From assembly GCF_024112395.2 (NCBI RefSeq), contig NZ_CP078013.2, positions 4,960,001-5,024,000 of the forward strand: DNA of 64,000 bases. Reading direction: 5' to 3'. Position numbers and translations under genes: made by a program. Shown here one piece after another: positions 8,487 through 17,594 of this stretch. Positions within the stretch are counted from its first letter, which is position 1. Each line of letters starts with the position of its first letter. This DNA comes from Pseudomonas pergaminensis (GTDB taxonomy: Bacteria; Pseudomonadota; Gammaproteobacteria; Pseudomonadales; Pseudomonadaceae). The notes below the pieces were generated by a model. The model searched no databases. It was not told the origin of the DNA and worked only from the letters and a program-made list of their open reading frames with translations.

Positions 8487-9677
8487 ATGAACGACGCCAC
8501 CCAAGCGCCAATGCGCCCGCTGGCCGACACGTCTGCGTCGGCCGTTGTCGCCGGCTTCATCGCGATGATGACCGGCTACACCAGCTCCCTGGTCCTGATG
8601 TTTCAGGCCGGGCAAGCCGCCGGTTTGACCACGGCGCAGATTTCTTCATGGATCTGGGCGATTTCCATCGGCATGGCGGTGTGCAGCATCGGCTTGTCCC
8701 TGCGCTATCGCACACCGATCACCATTGCCTGGTCGACGCCGGGCGCGGCACTGCTGATCACCAGCCTGGGCGGTGTGAGTTATGGCGAGGCCATCGGTGC
8801 CTACATTACCTGCGCCGTCCTTGTGACAATTTGCGGGTTGACCGGCAGCTTTGAAAAACTGGTCAAGCGCATCCCGGCCTCGCTAGCGGCCGCTTTGCTG
8901 GCAGGGATTCTGTTCAAGATCGGCAGCGAGATCTTCGTCGCCGCGCAGCATCGCACCGGGCTGGTACTGGGGATGTTCTTCACGTATCTGGTGATCAAGC
9001 GCCTGTCGCCGCGTTATGCGGTGCTGGCGGCATTGGTGATCGGCACCGTATTGTCCGGTTTGATGGGGTTGCTGGACTTCAGTGGTTTTCACCTTGAAGT
9101 GGCGACGCCGGTGTGGACCACGCCGCACTTCTCGCTGGCTGCCACCATCAGCATCGGCATCCCGCTGTTCGTCGTGGCGATGACATCCCAGAACATGCCC
9201 GGCGTCGCCGTGCTCAGGGCCGACGGTTACAACGTACCCGCCTCGCCGCTGATCACCGCCACCGGCCTGGCCTCATTGGTGCTGTCGCCCTTCGGCTCCC
9301 ACGGCATCAACCTGGCGGCGATCAGCGCGGCCATCTGCACCGGGCCCCATGCTCATGAAGACCGGAACAAACGCTACACCGCCGCCGTGTGGTGCGGAGT
9401 GTTCTACGGGATTGCCGGGGTGTTCGGTGCGACCTTGGCGGCGTTGTTCGCAGCCTTGCCCAAGGAACTGGTGCTGTCGATTGCGGCATTGGCACTGTTT
9501 GGCTCGATCATCAATGGCCTGAGCATCGCCATGAATGAGCCGAAGGAACGTGAAGCGGCGCTGATCACCTTTATGGTCACGGCGTCTGGCTTGACGCTGT
9601 TTTCCATCGGCTCGGCGTTCTGGGGAATTGTGGCGGGGGTGTTGACGCTGCTGATTCTGAATTGGCGCAAGGCATAA
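8487..9677 (+). CDS. BenE-family benzoate/H+ symporter homologue
   Basis: An inner-membrane transporter of 396 residues with about 11-12 hydrophobic segments. The N-terminus (VVAGFIAMMTGYTSSLVL), ITIAWSTPGAALL and FVVAMTSQNMPG are recognisable BenE-family signatures, and SPFGSHGINLAAISAAICTG matches the family's conserved loop. The ATG at 8487 has AAAAGGAA upstream at 8471-8478. No aromatic-degradation genes are nearby; the neighbours are purine catabolism and a GntR regulator, so benzoate as the substrate is uncertain. A bidirectional terminator follows at once. Confidence 0.85.
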   Translation: MNDATQAPMRPLADTSASAVVAGFIAMMTGYTSSLVLMFQAGQAAGLTTAQISSWIWAISIGMAVCSIGLSLRYRTPITIAWSTPGAALLITSLGGVSYGEAIGAYITCAVLVTICGLTGSFEKLVKRIPASLAAALLAGILFKIGSEIFVAAQHRTGLVLGMFFTYLVIKRLSPRYAVLAALVIGTVLSGLMGLLDFSGFHLEVATPVWTTPHFSLAATISIGIPLFVVAMTSQNMPGVAVLRADGYNVPASPLITATGLASLVLSPFGSHGINLAAISAAICTGPHAHEDRNKRYTAAVWCGVFYGIAGVFGATLAALFAALPKELVLSIAALALFGSIINGLSIAMNEPKEREAALITFMVTASGLTLFSIGSAFWGIVAGVLTLLILNWRKA

Positions 9678-9712
9678 AAAAACGGCGACCTTCAGGTCGC
9701 CGTTTTTTTCAG
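9676..9712. terminator. Bidirectional rho-independent terminator
   Basis: AAAAAACGGCGACCT, short TC loop, AGGTCGCCGTTTTTTT: a strong stem flanked by A and T tracts. It serves the transporter gene (plus) and yggL (minus), which converge here. Confidence 0.92.
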
Positions 9713-9714
9713 TA

Positions 9715-10059
9715 TCACTTAGCCGCGTTGATCGGCTTTTCCGGATACCACACGTCCAGCAGCGGGCTGACTTCAGCCTTGGTCAGCTCGGAACGGGTTT
9801 TCAGCCAGGCTTCAACAGCAGCACGCTGCTCTTCGGAGACCGAGCCGCGCTTCTGCAGGCAAACCAGACCGTAGTCATCGCCGCCGACATAGCCCAGACC
9901 GTTGGCTTCCATGGCTTCTTTGATGAATGCTTCGAGGAAAGCGTCGATAGCTTCTTCACTCAGGCCTTCTTTGAAGTCCAGGTTCAGTTCGAAACCCAGC
10001 TCTTGAAATTCATCAACGCACAGTTTTTTGCGCAGACGCTGGGAACGGTTAGTCGCCAT
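9715..10059 (-). CDS. yggL: YggL family protein (DUF469), ribosome-associated
   Basis: A 114-residue small acidic protein starting MATNRSQRLRKKLCVDEFQELGF, the YggL/DUF469 signature, with GLGYVGGDDYGLVCL in the middle. Homologues are reported to associate with the 50S subunit. The ATG at 10059 is chosen because its complement-strand leader has GAGGA about 8 bases upstream; an upstream in-frame ATG at 10074 lacks such a site. It is a monocistronic unit ending in the shared terminator. Confidence 0.88.
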   Translation of the reverse strand: MATNRSQRLRKKLCVDEFQELGFELNLDFKEGLSEEAIDAFLEAFIKEAMEANGLGYVGGDDYGLVCLQKRGSVSEEQRAAVEAWLKTRSELTKAEVSPLLDVWYPEKPINAAK

Positions 10060-10297
10060 TGGAACAATCCTCATAAGTAATAACGGGCGGCACTTTAGCA
10101 GTTTAAGGCGGCAATTGCCCGACTCTCTGGGACAGGCGGCACAATGGCGCTAAAAAAAACGCGCAATACCAGCTATCGTTCAGCTACAAGTGGATCAACC
10201 TTGGGGCATAATGCCGACACTTTCATGACTATTGAGGGATTTTTCTTATTTACCCCTCGCCTTTTTCACCCTCCTCAGCAGTAGGGTTTTACTTCTT

Positions 10298-11758
10298 ATG
10301 ATCAAATCTTTGCGTTCCGTCTTGCTCGCCGGTCTTCTCCTTCCGCTGGCCTTTTCCACCTCCGCTGCCCCCGTCAACAATACCCTGCCACCGAATGTTC
10401 AGCAGGCACTCGCCAAAGCCAAGCTGCAAAACACCGCGCTGTCCCTGGTGATGATTCCCCTGAACGGCCCCGGTACACCGACCGTTTTCAACGCCGATGT
10501 CTCAGTGAACCCGGCCTCGACCATGAAGCTGGTCACCACCTATGCGGCCCTGGAAATGCTCGGCCCCAACCACCAGTGGAAAACCGAGTTCTACACCGAC
10601 GGCACCCTCAGCGCAGGCGTGTTGCACGGCAACCTGTACCTCAAGGGCGGCGGCGACCCCAAGCTGAACATGGAAAAACTCTGGCTGCTGATGCGCGACC
10701 TGCGCGCCAACGGTGTACAGCAAGTCACCGGCGACCTGGTGCTGGACCGCAGTTTCTTCAACCAACCGGTGTTGCCGGAATTCAACGACGATGGCAACGA
10801 CGAGAACAAGCCCTTCCTGGTCAAGCCGGACGCGCTGCTGGTCAACCTCAAGGCGCTGCGTTTCGTCACCCGCAATGACTCCGGCCGGGTGCTGGTGTCG
10901 GTCGAGCCGCCGATTGCGAGCATCCGCATCGACAATCAGGTCAAGGTGTCCAACGCCAAGCAGTGCACTGGCGATGTGCGCTATAACCCGGTGACCGCCG
11001 CCGATGGCAGCGTGACAGTGACGGTCAGCGGCCAGTTGGCCGATGGCTGCAGCTCGCAGACTTATCTGTCCTTGCTCGATCACGCCACCTACACCGCCGG
11101 CGCCGTGCGGGCGATCTGGCAAGAACTGGGCGGTACCATCCAGGGCCGTGACATCCAGGCACCCGTGCCCAAGGATGCCAAGGTGCTGGCCCGGGCGTTC
11201 TCACCGGACCTGGCGGAAATCATCCGCGACATCAACAAATACAGTAACAACACCATGGCCCAGCAACTGTTCCTGAGCCTGGGCGCGCAGTTCCGCAACG
11301 ATGCCGACGGCGATGATGCCAAGGCGGCGCAACGTGTGGTGCGCCAGTGGCTGGCGAAAAAAGGCATTACCGCGCCGCACCTGGTGATGGAAAACGGCTC
11401 CGGCCTGTCGCGTGCCGAACGCGTCAGCGCCCGTGAAATGGCGGCCATGCTGCAAGCCGCATGGAAAAGCCCTTACGCCGCCGAATACATCAGCTCGATG
11501 CCGATCGCCGGCACCGACGGCACCATGCGCAAACGCCTGAAGACCACTGCCATGCGCGGCGAAGCCCACGTCAAGACCGGCACCTTGAACACCGTACGCG
11601 CCATCGCCGGGTTCAGCCGCGACAACAACGGCAATACCTGGGCCGTGGTGGCAATCCTCAACGATCCGAAGCCATGGGGTGCTTCGTCGGTGCTGGATCA
11701 GGTGCTGCTGGACTTGTATCGTCAGCCGAAGGCAGTGGCGGCCGCTCCCGTCCTCTGA
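10298..11758 (+). CDS. dacB: D-alanyl-D-alanine carboxypeptidase/endopeptidase (PBP4, DacB)
   Basis: Periplasmic class C penicillin-binding protein that trims and cleaves peptidoglycan cross-links. The 486-residue protein begins with a signal peptide (residues 1-24, ending STSAA). The active-site triads are visible: SxxK at Ser74-Lys77 (STMK), SxN in KYSNN and KTG in HVKTGTLN. The long insert between SxxK and SxN is usual for PBP4. ATG 10298 is used because upstream in-frame codons would bury the signal peptide. A REP pair follows. Confidence 0.93.
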   Translation: MIKSLRSVLLAGLLLPLAFSTSAAPVNNTLPPNVQQALAKAKLQNTALSLVMIPLNGPGTPTVFNADVSVNPASTMKLVTTYAALEMLGPNHQWKTEFYTDGTLSAGVLHGNLYLKGGGDPKLNMEKLWLLMRDLRANGVQQVTGDLVLDRSFFNQPVLPEFNDDGNDENKPFLVKPDALLVNLKALRFVTRNDSGRVLVSVEPPIASIRIDNQVKVSNAKQCTGDVRYNPVTAADGSVTVTVSGQLADGCSSQTYLSLLDHATYTAGAVRAIWQELGGTIQGRDIQAPVPKDAKVLARAFSPDLAEIIRDINKYSNNTMAQQLFLSLGAQFRNDADGDDAKAAQRVVRQWLAKKGITAPHLVMENGSGLSRAERVSAREMAAMLQAAWKSPYAAEYISSMPIAGTDGTMRKRLKTTAMRGEAHVKTGTLNTVRAIAGFSRDNNGNTWAVVAILNDPKPWGASSVLDQVLLDLYRQPKAVAAAPVL

Positions 11759-11767
11759 ATCTGTACC

Positions 11768-11856
11768 CTGTAGGAGCCGGCTTGCCGGCGATGACGTCCG
11801 AAAGAGCACCACTGAACATTCGGTCCTCATCGCCGGCAAGCCAGCTCCTACGGGGT
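11768..11856. repeat. REP doublet (inverted pair)
   Basis: TGTAGGAGCCGGCTTGCCGG at 11770 is mirrored by CCGGCAAGCCAGCTCCTACG ending near 11851. It lies between the convergent dacB and diguanylate cyclase genes. Confidence 0.9.
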
Positions 11857-11859
11857 TGA

Positions 11860-14268
11860 TCAGGCACGCAGTCTTTCGGCCTCCACTCGGTCCCTGCCCG
11901 CCTGCTTGGCCACGTACACCGCCGAGTCAGCGCGCAGCAACAGCCCGTCGACGTCTTCATCTACGCGCCAACTGGCCACGCCAAAGCTGGCGGTGACTAC
12001 GCCGACCGGCTCCATCGGCGCACTGCGCAGCGACTCCCACAATTCCATCGCCAGGCGGTAGGCCTGATCGCCATCAGTGTGGGGGCACAGCACCATGAAT
12101 TCCTCACCGCCCAGGCGGCAGAACACATCGGTACGGCGCAGGCGCTGGCTGATGCGTTTGCAGAGCTCCTGCAACACCCCATCGCCCACCGCATGCCCAT
12201 GCTGGTCGTTGATACGCTTGAAGTGATCGATATCAAGCATGATCACCGACAAAGCCCCCGAGGTGCGGTTGAGCCGCACCATCTCGGCCTTGAGACGATC
12301 CTGGAAGTAGCGGCGGTTGTGGATCCCGGTCAGGGCATCGGTGATCGAGAGTGCACGCAGCTCCTCTTCCACCCGCTTGAGATCGGAAATATCCGACACG
12401 TAGCCATGCCACAACGTGCCGCCCGCGGGTAACTCTTCCGGCGTCGCCTCGCCACGAATCCAGCGCAGGCCCCGTTGTGGCAACAGCACGCGGTATTCCT
12501 CGCGCCAATGGCTCAACTGCAACGCCGACAAGCGAATCGAGGCGCGCACCCGCTCCGCGTCCAGCGGGTGGATACGCTCGAAGACCTTCTTTGCATCCTG
12601 CTGCAGCACGCCGGGCTCGATTTCATAGATATCGCGCATGCCGTCGCTGGCGTAGATGAATTTCCAGTTGTCCCGGGGCTCCAGGGTGAACTGGAAGATC
12701 CCTCCGGGCACGTGGGCGCTGAGTTTCTTGAGCAGGCGGTCCCGGGCTGCCAGGGCCTCGTAGGCACGCTTTTGTTCGGTGACGTCCAGGTAGATCGCAA
12801 GGTGGCCGATCCACAGTCCATGGTCGTCCAGCAACACCGTGGCCAGCATGTTCACGGTCAGTTGGCTGCCGTCCTCGCGAACCAGGGTCCACTCACGGGC
12901 TTCGTGCAGGGTGTCAGGGCTTTCAACCAGCATGGCCTGGCTCGCCGGGATGCGCTTGCCCAAGGCCACGCTCAGGCTGGCGGAGCGGGCTTCCAGTTCC
13001 GGCGCCAGGTGCAGGCTTTCCAGGGTGTGGGTGCCCACTACCTGCTCGGCCCTGAAACCCAGCATCTGCTCGGCACCGGCGTTGAAGGTGTTGATGACAC
13101 CGCGCAGGTCGGTGGCGATGATCGCGACCTGGGTCGCGGCATTCAGCACGCTGCGCAATTGGCCATGAGCACCGCGCAATTCCTGCTCGCGCAGACGCAA
13201 TTGCGCCGTGCGCTGCTCAACCAGTTTCAACGCACGTTGGCGCTGGCTCACGAGCACATAGAGCAAGGCGCTGAGCAACAGGCTGAGCAGGCCACCCATG
13301 GTCAGGACCGTGGACAGCGAAGAGTGGTTGGCCTGGTCGAACACCTGGCTTGGGCGCAATTTCAGCGCATACACACGGTCACCCAACGTGAGGCGGCGCG
13401 CGCCGACAAGGTCACTGCTGCCCACCTCGTTGCTGGATTCGAAAAGCACGCGATTCTGCAGGTCAGAGGTGTCGACAATCTGCATCACCAGGTTGTCCCG
13501 GTCCGGCTTGGGCAAACCATCGGCCACCAACTGGCGCATGCTGATCACCGCCATCACATAACCATAGGGCTCATTCTGGGACTGCTCGGAAGTGGGCTGA
13601 TGGCTCACCGGCGCGACCAATAGCACCCCGGTGGCATAGGCCGGCTCTACCCCGACCAATTGCATCGGCTGGGAGACCGCGAACTTACCGGTGCTCTGCG
13701 CGCGCTCAAGCGCTGAACGCCGCAGCGGCTGGGCCAACAGATCGAAGCCCAGCGGTGCGCCCAGCAGGCTCTGGGTCTGGCTGTACAGCACCGGCACGTA
13801 TTCATCGCGCTCGGGCGCTGGGGCCAACTCGCCGGCCGAATTCAGCTCACGGATAACAAAGGGAGTGCCGCGCTGTTCGGCCACCGCTTGTTCAAACTGG
13901 CTGCGCTGCTCGCGGTACACCCGTGGCGCCCAGGAATAAGCGCGGGCGCGCAACAACAAGGGCTGGGCAAAGCCGTCGAACTCCTCGCGGGACACCTCAT
14001 CGGAATTGACGAAGAAACGCCGCAAGCTGTTCAGGCGCTGCTCCTGGTCTTCGAAGCGTTCCTGCAGGCGGGTATAACGCTCGTTGACCAACAACTGGAA
14101 GCGTTGGCGCACCTGTTGCTGATAGAGGTCGGAGGCTGCCCATGCAACGATTGCCGTCAAGGCAAAACCTGCCAGTAACACCACCAATGCCACCAGCCAA
14201 GCCGACGCCTGCTCACTGATAAAGCCTAGGATTTTCGGGCGAACAGCTTGCAACGGCATAGGCAACAC
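11860..14268 (-). CDS. Membrane diguanylate cyclase: CHASE, PAS, PAS, GGDEF
   Basis: Predicted to make cyclic di-GMP in response to a periplasmic signal. The 802 residues run: a transmembrane helix (about 22-45), a CHASE sensor (about 70-310, including the sequence around LGAPLGFDLLAQPLRR), a second transmembrane helix (about 325-348), a short coiled coil, two PAS/PAC units (about 370-620) and a C-terminal GGDEF domain. The active site is RLGGEEF, so catalysis is likely. An RxxD inhibition site (RRTD) lies exactly five residues before it, so product feedback is expected. No EAL domain is present. Appears monocistronic. Confidence 0.92.
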   Translation of the reverse strand: MLPMPLQAVRPKILGFISEQASAWLVALVVLLAGFALTAIVAWAASDLYQQQVRQRFQLLVNERYTRLQERFEDQEQRLNSLRRFFVNSDEVSREEFDGFAQPLLLRARAYSWAPRVYREQRSQFEQAVAEQRGTPFVIRELNSAGELAPAPERDEYVPVLYSQTQSLLGAPLGFDLLAQPLRRSALERAQSTGKFAVSQPMQLVGVEPAYATGVLLVAPVSHQPTSEQSQNEPYGYVMAVISMRQLVADGLPKPDRDNLVMQIVDTSDLQNRVLFESSNEVGSSDLVGARRLTLGDRVYALKLRPSQVFDQANHSSLSTVLTMGGLLSLLLSALLYVLVSQRQRALKLVEQRTAQLRLREQELRGAHGQLRSVLNAATQVAIIATDLRGVINTFNAGAEQMLGFRAEQVVGTHTLESLHLAPELEARSASLSVALGKRIPASQAMLVESPDTLHEAREWTLVREDGSQLTVNMLATVLLDDHGLWIGHLAIYLDVTEQKRAYEALAARDRLLKKLSAHVPGGIFQFTLEPRDNWKFIYASDGMRDIYEIEPGVLQQDAKKVFERIHPLDAERVRASIRLSALQLSHWREEYRVLLPQRGLRWIRGEATPEELPAGGTLWHGYVSDISDLKRVEEELRALSITDALTGIHNRRYFQDRLKAEMVRLNRTSGALSVIMLDIDHFKRINDQHGHAVGDGVLQELCKRISQRLRRTDVFCRLGGEEFMVLCPHTDGDQAYRLAMELWESLRSAPMEPVGVVTASFGVASWRVDEDVDGLLLRADSAVYVAKQAGRDRVEAERLRA

Positions 14269-14345
14269 TCACAACGCCAGCGTGCGGGGGGTGTCACTTT
14301 GGCTAGGCCTTAAGTTATAGCCACGGGCCTTGAATTTGACCAGCG

Positions 14346-14391
14346 CAAAAAAGCCGCAAGCCCGGAATAATCCAGGCTTGCGGCTCTTTTA
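14346..14391. terminator. Bidirectional terminator after rlmKL
   Basis: AAAAAAGCCGCAAGCC and GGCTTGCGGCTCTTTT form an 11-base stem with A/T tracts on both sides. On the minus strand it ends rlmKL just downstream of its stop at 14402. Confidence 0.9.
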
Positions 14392-14401
14392 GTAGCAGCG
14401 A

Positions 14402-16666
14402 TCAGCGCGCGGTGATTTTCCACGCCCGGTGGATCTTCGCATTACGCGCGAAATCCGGGTCGATGGTCTTGTCGCTGATTTCCTCGACCACATAGCGCTC
14501 GCTGAGGTTGTCCTCCAGCGCGAACTTGCGGAAGTTGTTCGAGAAGTACAACACGCCGCCCGGCGCCAGGCGCGCCATGGCCAGGTCGAGCAACTGCACG
14601 TGGTCGCGCTGCACGTCGAAGATGCCTTCCATGCGCTTGGAGTTGGAGAAGGTCGGCGGGTCAATGAAGATCAGGTCGAACTCACCGCGGCTGGCCTCCA
14701 GCCACGCCATCACATCACCCTGCTCCAGACGGTTCTTGTCAGAGAAACCGTTGAGGGAGAAGTTGCGACGCGCCCAGTCCAGGTAAGTCTTGGACAGGTC
14801 GACACTGGTGGTGCTGCGCGCACCGCCCTTGGCCGCGTGCACACTGGCGGTGGCGGTGTAGCAATACAGGTTGAGGAAGCGCTTGCCGGCGGCTTCCTTC
14901 TGGATGCGCATGCGCATTGGGCGGTGGTCGAGGAACAGGCCGGTGTCCAGGTAGTCGGTGAGGTTGACCAGCAGCTTCACGCCGCCTTCGCTGACTTCGG
15001 TGAACTTGCCCTGGGCGCTCTGGCGCTCGTATTGCTTGGTGCCGCTCTGACGCTCGCGACGCTTGACCACCACGCGGCTCTTGTCGATGTTCAGCGCCTG
15101 TGGAATGGCGGCCAGCGCATCGAACATGCGCGCGGAGGCTTTTTCCGGGTCGATGGACTTCGGCGCAGCGTACTCCTGCACGTGGACCCAGTCGTGGTAC
15201 AGGTCGATGGCCATGGAGTATTCCGGCATGTCGGCATCGTACACGCGGTAGCAATCCACGCCTTCGCGCTTGGCCCACTTGCCCAGCAGCTTGAGGTTCT
15301 TCTGCAGGCGGTTGGCAAACATCTGCCCGCCTTCGCTCAAGCGCGCCTGCTCGACCACAGGGGCCGGGGCGGGTTTGATCGGGTTGCCGTTCTTGTTGTA
15401 CTGGCGCTCTTGCGGCTCGGCCGGGGCTTGATCGTAAGCGGCTTGCTCACGCTCGGCCTGGCGCCGTTCGGGGGTACGACGCTCGCCGGTGACGAACTGA
15501 TCCGGGTTGACCTTGATCAGCAGCAACTTGCACGGCAACGCGCCGTTCCAGAACGAATACTGCTTGTGGCTGCGGATGCCCATGCGCTTGCCCAGGTCCG
15601 GCGCGCCGGTAAACACCGCCGCCTCCCAGCCCATGCACGCCTGGCGCAGACGCTCGCCGAGGTTCTGGTAGAGGTACAACAGGCTGGCTTCGTCACCCAG
15701 GCGCTCGCCGTACGGCGGGTTGCAGATGACCAGGCCTTTCTGGTTCTGGTCCGGACGCGGCTCGAAGGTGCCGACTTCGCCCTGATACACCTTGATCCAG
15801 TGGCTCAGGCCGGCACGTTCGATGTTGTTGCGCGCGGGTTGGATCAGGCGTGGGTCAGCTTCGTAGCCACGGATCCACAGCGGCGGCTTGTTCATGCCAA
15901 TGGCGGCACGTTCAGCAGCCTCGGCGTGCAGTTTCTTCCACAGCGCCGGGACGTGACCGAGCCAGGTGGTAAAACCCCACAGTTCGCGATTCAGGTTCGG
16001 CGCCATGTCGGCGGCGATCATCGCGCCTTCGACCAGGAAGGTGCCCACACCGCACATCGGGTCGCTCAGCGCACCGCCCTCAGCGGCGATACGTGGCCAA
16101 CCGGAACGGATCAGGATCGCGGCCGCCAGGTTTTCCTTCAACGGTGCCGCGCCCTGCTGCAGGCGATAACCGCGCTGGTGCAGGCTGTGGCCGGACAGGT
16201 CGAGGGACAGGATGGCTTCGCCACGGTCCAGGCGCAGGTGAATGCGCAGGTCCGGGTTGATCTTGTCGATGGATGGGCGTTCGCCGGTCGGGGTGCGCAG
16301 TTTGTCGACGATTGCGTCCTTGACCTTCAGCGCGCCGAAGTGGGTGTTGTCGATGCCCGAGCCGTGGCCGCTGAACTCAACGGCCAGGCTGCCGTCGGGC
16401 ACCATGTGGTCTGCCCACTCGATATCCAATACGCCGTGGTAGAGGTCTTCGGCGTCCTTCATCGGGAAACGCTTGAGTACCAACAGCACGCGGTTGGCCA
16501 GGCGCGACCAGAGGCACAGGCGGTAGGCGGTTTCCATGTCGGCCATGCCGCGCACGGCCGAGGTGTGCTCGCGGGCTTCCTCAAGGCCAAGCCCGACGGC
16601 TTCCTCGATCAGCAGGCCTTCGAGGCCCTTGGGGCAGGTGAGGAAGAGTTCAAAACGGTCCGACAT
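14402..16666 (-). CDS. rlmL: Bifunctional 23S rRNA methyltransferase RlmKL (m2G2445, m7G2069)
   Basis: A 754-residue fusion of two SAM-dependent methyltransferases acting on 23S rRNA. The N-terminus MSDRFELFLTCPKGLEGLL leads into a THUMP domain, then the RlmL methyltransferase with NPPYGERL (N6/N2-type motif IV), then the RlmK half with YCYTATASVHAAKGGA and IDPPTFSNSKRM. The ATG at 16666 gives the family N-terminus; the open frame runs 72 codons further upstream but without similarity. Two hairpins lie in the leader upstream of this start. Confidence 0.95.
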   Translation of the reverse strand: MSDRFELFLTCPKGLEGLLIEEAVGLGLEEAREHTSAVRGMADMETAYRLCLWSRLANRVLLVLKRFPMKDAEDLYHGVLDIEWADHMVPDGSLAVEFSGHGSGIDNTHFGALKVKDAIVDKLRTPTGERPSIDKINPDLRIHLRLDRGEAILSLDLSGHSLHQRGYRLQQGAAPLKENLAAAILIRSGWPRIAAEGGALSDPMCGVGTFLVEGAMIAADMAPNLNRELWGFTTWLGHVPALWKKLHAEAAERAAIGMNKPPLWIRGYEADPRLIQPARNNIERAGLSHWIKVYQGEVGTFEPRPDQNQKGLVICNPPYGERLGDEASLLYLYQNLGERLRQACMGWEAAVFTGAPDLGKRMGIRSHKQYSFWNGALPCKLLLIKVNPDQFVTGERRTPERRQAEREQAAYDQAPAEPQERQYNKNGNPIKPAPAPVVEQARLSEGGQMFANRLQKNLKLLGKWAKREGVDCYRVYDADMPEYSMAIDLYHDWVHVQEYAAPKSIDPEKASARMFDALAAIPQALNIDKSRVVVKRRERQSGTKQYERQSAQGKFTEVSEGGVKLLVNLTDYLDTGLFLDHRPMRMRIQKEAAGKRFLNLYCYTATASVHAAKGGARSTTSVDLSKTYLDWARRNFSLNGFSDKNRLEQGDVMAWLEASRGEFDLIFIDPPTFSNSKRMEGIFDVQRDHVQLLDLAMARLAPGGVLYFSNNFRKFALEDNLSERYVVEEISDKTIDPDFARNAKIHRAWKITAR

Positions 16667-17198
16667 GGGGCATTCCAGGCTTTTCAGCAATAAATGAACG
16701 AGCGACGCATCGCCGGTTCGGTTTTCAATCAAGCACTTTTCTTGAAGAGTGCTCGCGTGGCACGAATGTGCCGTCCCACCCCGTCTAATGAGCCCGTGGG
16801 CCTTGATTGACGGGGCAGATAAAGAATTTGCAGCAACAAAAAGAAATATCTCGACCCTTCGTCGAATAATAACCGACTGCAACGGGCGGACATTCTCACT
16901 AAAGGATTAAACCCATCCTCTTTACAGGGTGCATCATAGCTGGCTTTGCCCAATAAATGGGGCTAAAAGCCATCCCAGCTTATGGCTATAGCATCGTTAT
17001 CGTTACGTGCTTATGACAAAACGATCATTGAATCCATGTGACCTATTGGTTAGAACTCAACACAGGTTGGCGCCGTAACGACGCCGACACATTGGCTCGC
17101 CACGCCGGCAGCGAGCCCACCAACGGCAGAAAAACTCTGCCCGGCCTCGGACGAGGCCGAAGGATATCAAGACAGTCAACAAGTGAGGGAAACACCCT
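16667..17198. other. 532-base intergenic region between rlmKL and rmf
   Basis: No convincing coding region. It holds the divergent leaders of rlmKL and rmf, two perfect hairpins at 16732-16753 and 16759-16772, and a candidate rmf promoter at 17028-17056. Confidence 0.6.
17028..17056 (+). promoter_or_regulatory. Candidate rmf promoter
   Basis: TTGAAT (17028-17033), a 17-base spacer and TAGAAC (17051-17056), leaving a leader of about 135 bases before the rmf ATG. This is a consensus-like match only. Confidence 0.35.
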
Positions 17199-17414
17199 AT
17201 GAGAAGACTTAAGCGTGATCCGTTGGAAAGAGCATTTTTACGCGGATATCAATATGGCGTTCATGGCAAATCCCGTGAGCTTTGCCCATTTACTCTACCG
17301 TCGGTACGCCAAGCCTGGATCAACGGCTGGCGAGAAGGACGCGGCGACAACTGGGACGGTATGACTGGCACTGCGGGCATCCACAGACTCAACGAACTTC
17401 ACGCCGTCGGCTAA
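17199..17414 (+). CDS. rmf: Ribosome modulation factor
   Basis: A 71-residue basic protein that dimerises 70S ribosomes into inactive 100S particles in stationary phase. The sequence MRRLKRDPLERAFLRGYQYG and the SVRQAWINGWREGR segment are the diagnostic RMF pattern. The ATG is preceded by GTGAGGGAAACACC, giving a good ribosome-binding site. It is monocistronic with a terminator about 90 bases downstream. Confidence 0.95.
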   Translation: MRRLKRDPLERAFLRGYQYGVHGKSRELCPFTLPSVRQAWINGWREGRGDNWDGMTGTAGIHRLNELHAVG

Positions 17415-17485
17415 TCAAGGGCTTTTAATTCCGACACCACCTTTGAATTTGTAACGACTTACCATGCACGCCCCATCCGGGCGGC

Positions 17486-17525
17486 GGGCTTCGGCCCAGG
17501 GGGCTCCTTTTGAGGAGCCCTTTTT
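17486..17525 (+). terminator. rmf terminator with preceding UUCG hairpin
   Basis: GGGCTCC-TTTTGA-GGAGCCC (17501-17520) followed by five T. Immediately before it, GGGC-TTCG-GCCC (17486-17497) forms a short stem with a stable UUCG tetraloop. Confidence 0.88.
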
Positions 17526-17594
17526 ATTGCCTGGGCGATGGCGCCTTCGCAATGGCGATTGATCTTTCGGACGCCATCACCGGCACGCCAGCGC

